Positions 5,183 to 5,917 of a stretch of 5,917 bases of DNA are shown piece after piece; positions within the stretch are counted from its first letter, which is position 1; each line of letters begins with the position of its first letter. Under the pieces are notes generated by a model that saw nothing but the letters and a program-made list of their open reading frames with translations, was not told the origin of the DNA and did no database searches. A program made the translations under genes and the position numbers. Location of the stretch: NCBI GenBank assembly GCA_937891875.1, contig CALATR010000112.1:1-5917 (forward strand). The letters are read 5' to 3'. The stretch is from an uncultured Pseudomonadota bacterium. GTDB lineage: Bacteria; Myxococcota_A; UBA796; GCA-2862545.

Positions 5183-5839
5183 ATGGCCGTCGTCCCGGTT
5201 CCTGGCCGAAGAGGACGAACCACCTATGTCGTTGCCGACGATCGCAGCCGCAAGGTCGCGGTGGTCTACCCGGACGGGGACACGGCGGCCGTGGTGGCGG
5301 ACCTCGCCATGGATCGCGGCTGGCAGGTCGCCGTCGAGCTGCGCTGCGTGCACGACCGCGCCGGCCCTCGCCTGGCGTCGACCGTGCTGCAGCCCGAGCC
5401 GAAGACCGACCACGGCCGGGTGATCGTGCGCTCGCCCGCGGGCCCCTTGCGCCTGCGCGTGCCGTCCGACGAGGACACCCTGCCCCCGGACGACACGCTC
5501 GACAGCTTCGTCGTGCGCCTGGGCAACCTCGAGATCCACGCCCTGGCCTGCGCCCACCGGCCGACGGAGCTGGCCTGGCGGATCGGCCCGGCGGTCTTCA
5601 CGAATCGCCTGCTCTTCGCCGAGGGCGTCTGGCCCCAGTCCGCGACCCCGATCCCGGTCTTGCGCCTGCCCACGGCCTACGCGGTCTACCCCCGCTTCCG
5701 CCGCGGCGAGCAGACCATCTCCACGGTCGGCCGCGAGCGCGAGTGGGAGCTCACCTGGCGCACCCGCGGATACGACCCCGCGGTCCCCGACCCCAGCGCG
5801 ACGGTCCGCCCGAGCGCGCGGGAGAAGGGACCGGAGTAG
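5183..5839 (+). CDS. Metallo-beta-lactamase-fold-like protein, metal ligands degenerate
   Basis: This 218-residue protein follows the ETHE1/glyoxalase-II-like branch of the metallo-beta-lactamase superfamily, which normally hydrolyses thioesters or oxidises persulfides at a His/Asp metal site. The landmarks in order are TTYVVADDRSRKVAVVYPDGD (13-33) for the TYLVaDe...aviIDP strand pair; GWQVAVELRCVHDRAG (46-61) where THxHxDH belongs; LDSFVVRLGNLEIHALACAHRPTEL (106-130) for the dGdxlxlGxlxlxvlxtPGHTpgs stretch; AVFTNRLLF (137-145) for vFTGDtLF; and AYAVYPRFRRGEQTISTVGREREW (165-188) for vyPGHdY...STigeEr. At the THxHxDH site only one His (57) remains. The GD aspartate is Arg142, and the last GH is RF (171-172). 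Loss of metal binding is therefore likely. The C-terminal ~25 residues look disordered. ATG 5183 has GGAG at 5174-5177; the frame opens further upstream (ATG 5135), but homology begins after 5183. It is probably transcribed separately from pheST. Confidence 0.8.
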   Translation: MAVVPVPGRRGRTTYVVADDRSRKVAVVYPDGDTAAVVADLAMDRGWQVAVELRCVHDRAGPRLASTVLQPEPKTDHGRVIVRSPAGPLRLRVPSDEDTLPPDDTLDSFVVRLGNLEIHALACAHRPTELAWRIGPAVFTNRLLFAEGVWPQSATPIPVLRLPTAYAVYPRFRRGEQTISTVGREREWELTWRTRGYDPAVPDPSATVRPSAREKGPE

Positions 5840-5843
5840 CGCG

Positions 5844-5910
5844 GGGGATCGGCGGGGCGGTCTCGCGGGGGGTCGCGTCGGTTCGGGCAGGGGATCGGCG
5901 GGGCGGTCTC
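5844..5910. repeat. 21-base direct repeat pair downstream of the last gene
   Basis: A G-rich 21-base sequence at 5844-5864, beginning GGGGATCGG and ending GGTCTC, recurs exactly at 5890-5910 with a 46-base period. The bases between the copies are also G-rich. The bases after the second copy do not continue the period, so this may be a simple pair and not the start of an array. The window ends 7 bases later. No terminator with a T-tract is visible here. Confidence 0.8.
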
Positions 5911-5917
5911 CAGTCTC

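Noticed and set aside
1937..5557. Very long open frame on the minus strand (1206 codons) across pheT and the following genes
   Set aside because: It is the mirror of strongly GC3-biased coding on the + strand. Its translation is low-complexity (Gly, Ala, Val, Asp, Arg, Gln) with no family signature, and it overlaps confidently identified pheT.

Overview
This is a G+C-rich bacterial window (roughly 70% by eye, not computed) with strong G/C preference at third codon positions. It looks like a high-GC lineage such as Myxococcota or another delta-type group, but nothing here fixes the taxonomy. All five supported genes are on the + strand: a small membrane protein of unknown function (140-664), pheS (948-1985), pheT (1985-4138), a membrane-anchored metallophosphoesterase-like protein (4142-5062) and a metallo-beta-lactamase-fold-like protein (5183-5839).

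The centre of the window is a phenylalanyl-tRNA synthetase operon. pheS and pheT overlap by one base (TGATG), and the phosphoesterase-like gene follows pheT after 3 bases, so these three are probably co-transcribed. A hairpin followed by a T-rich stretch at 5111-5137 probably ends that transcript. The last gene then starts with its own Shine-Dalgarno sequence. Upstream of pheS lies a 283-base leader (665-947) with a nested hairpin, a T-box-like sequence just before the ribosome-binding site, and a second copy of a repeat also found upstream of the first gene.

Several features are unusual. The PheRS is divergent. The PheS pocket motif that is usually FPF reads YPY, and motif 3 lacks its usual glutamate. 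PheT lacks the N-terminal EMAP/OB-fold tRNA-binding domain of normal bacterial PheT but keeps the two editing-site residues I can place. The two downstream genes keep the backbone landmarks of two unrelated metal-dependent hydrolase folds (purple-acid-phosphatase-like and ETHE1/glyoxalase-II-like), yet each has lost most of its metal ligands. Both therefore look like pseudoenzymes. Whether this PheRS is the only copy in the genome or a specialised second copy cannot be told from the window.

Non-coding stretches: 1-139 holds a repeat copy and a small palindrome; 665-947 is the pheS leader; 5063-5182 holds the terminator; 5840-5917 holds a 21-base direct repeat running towards the window edge.
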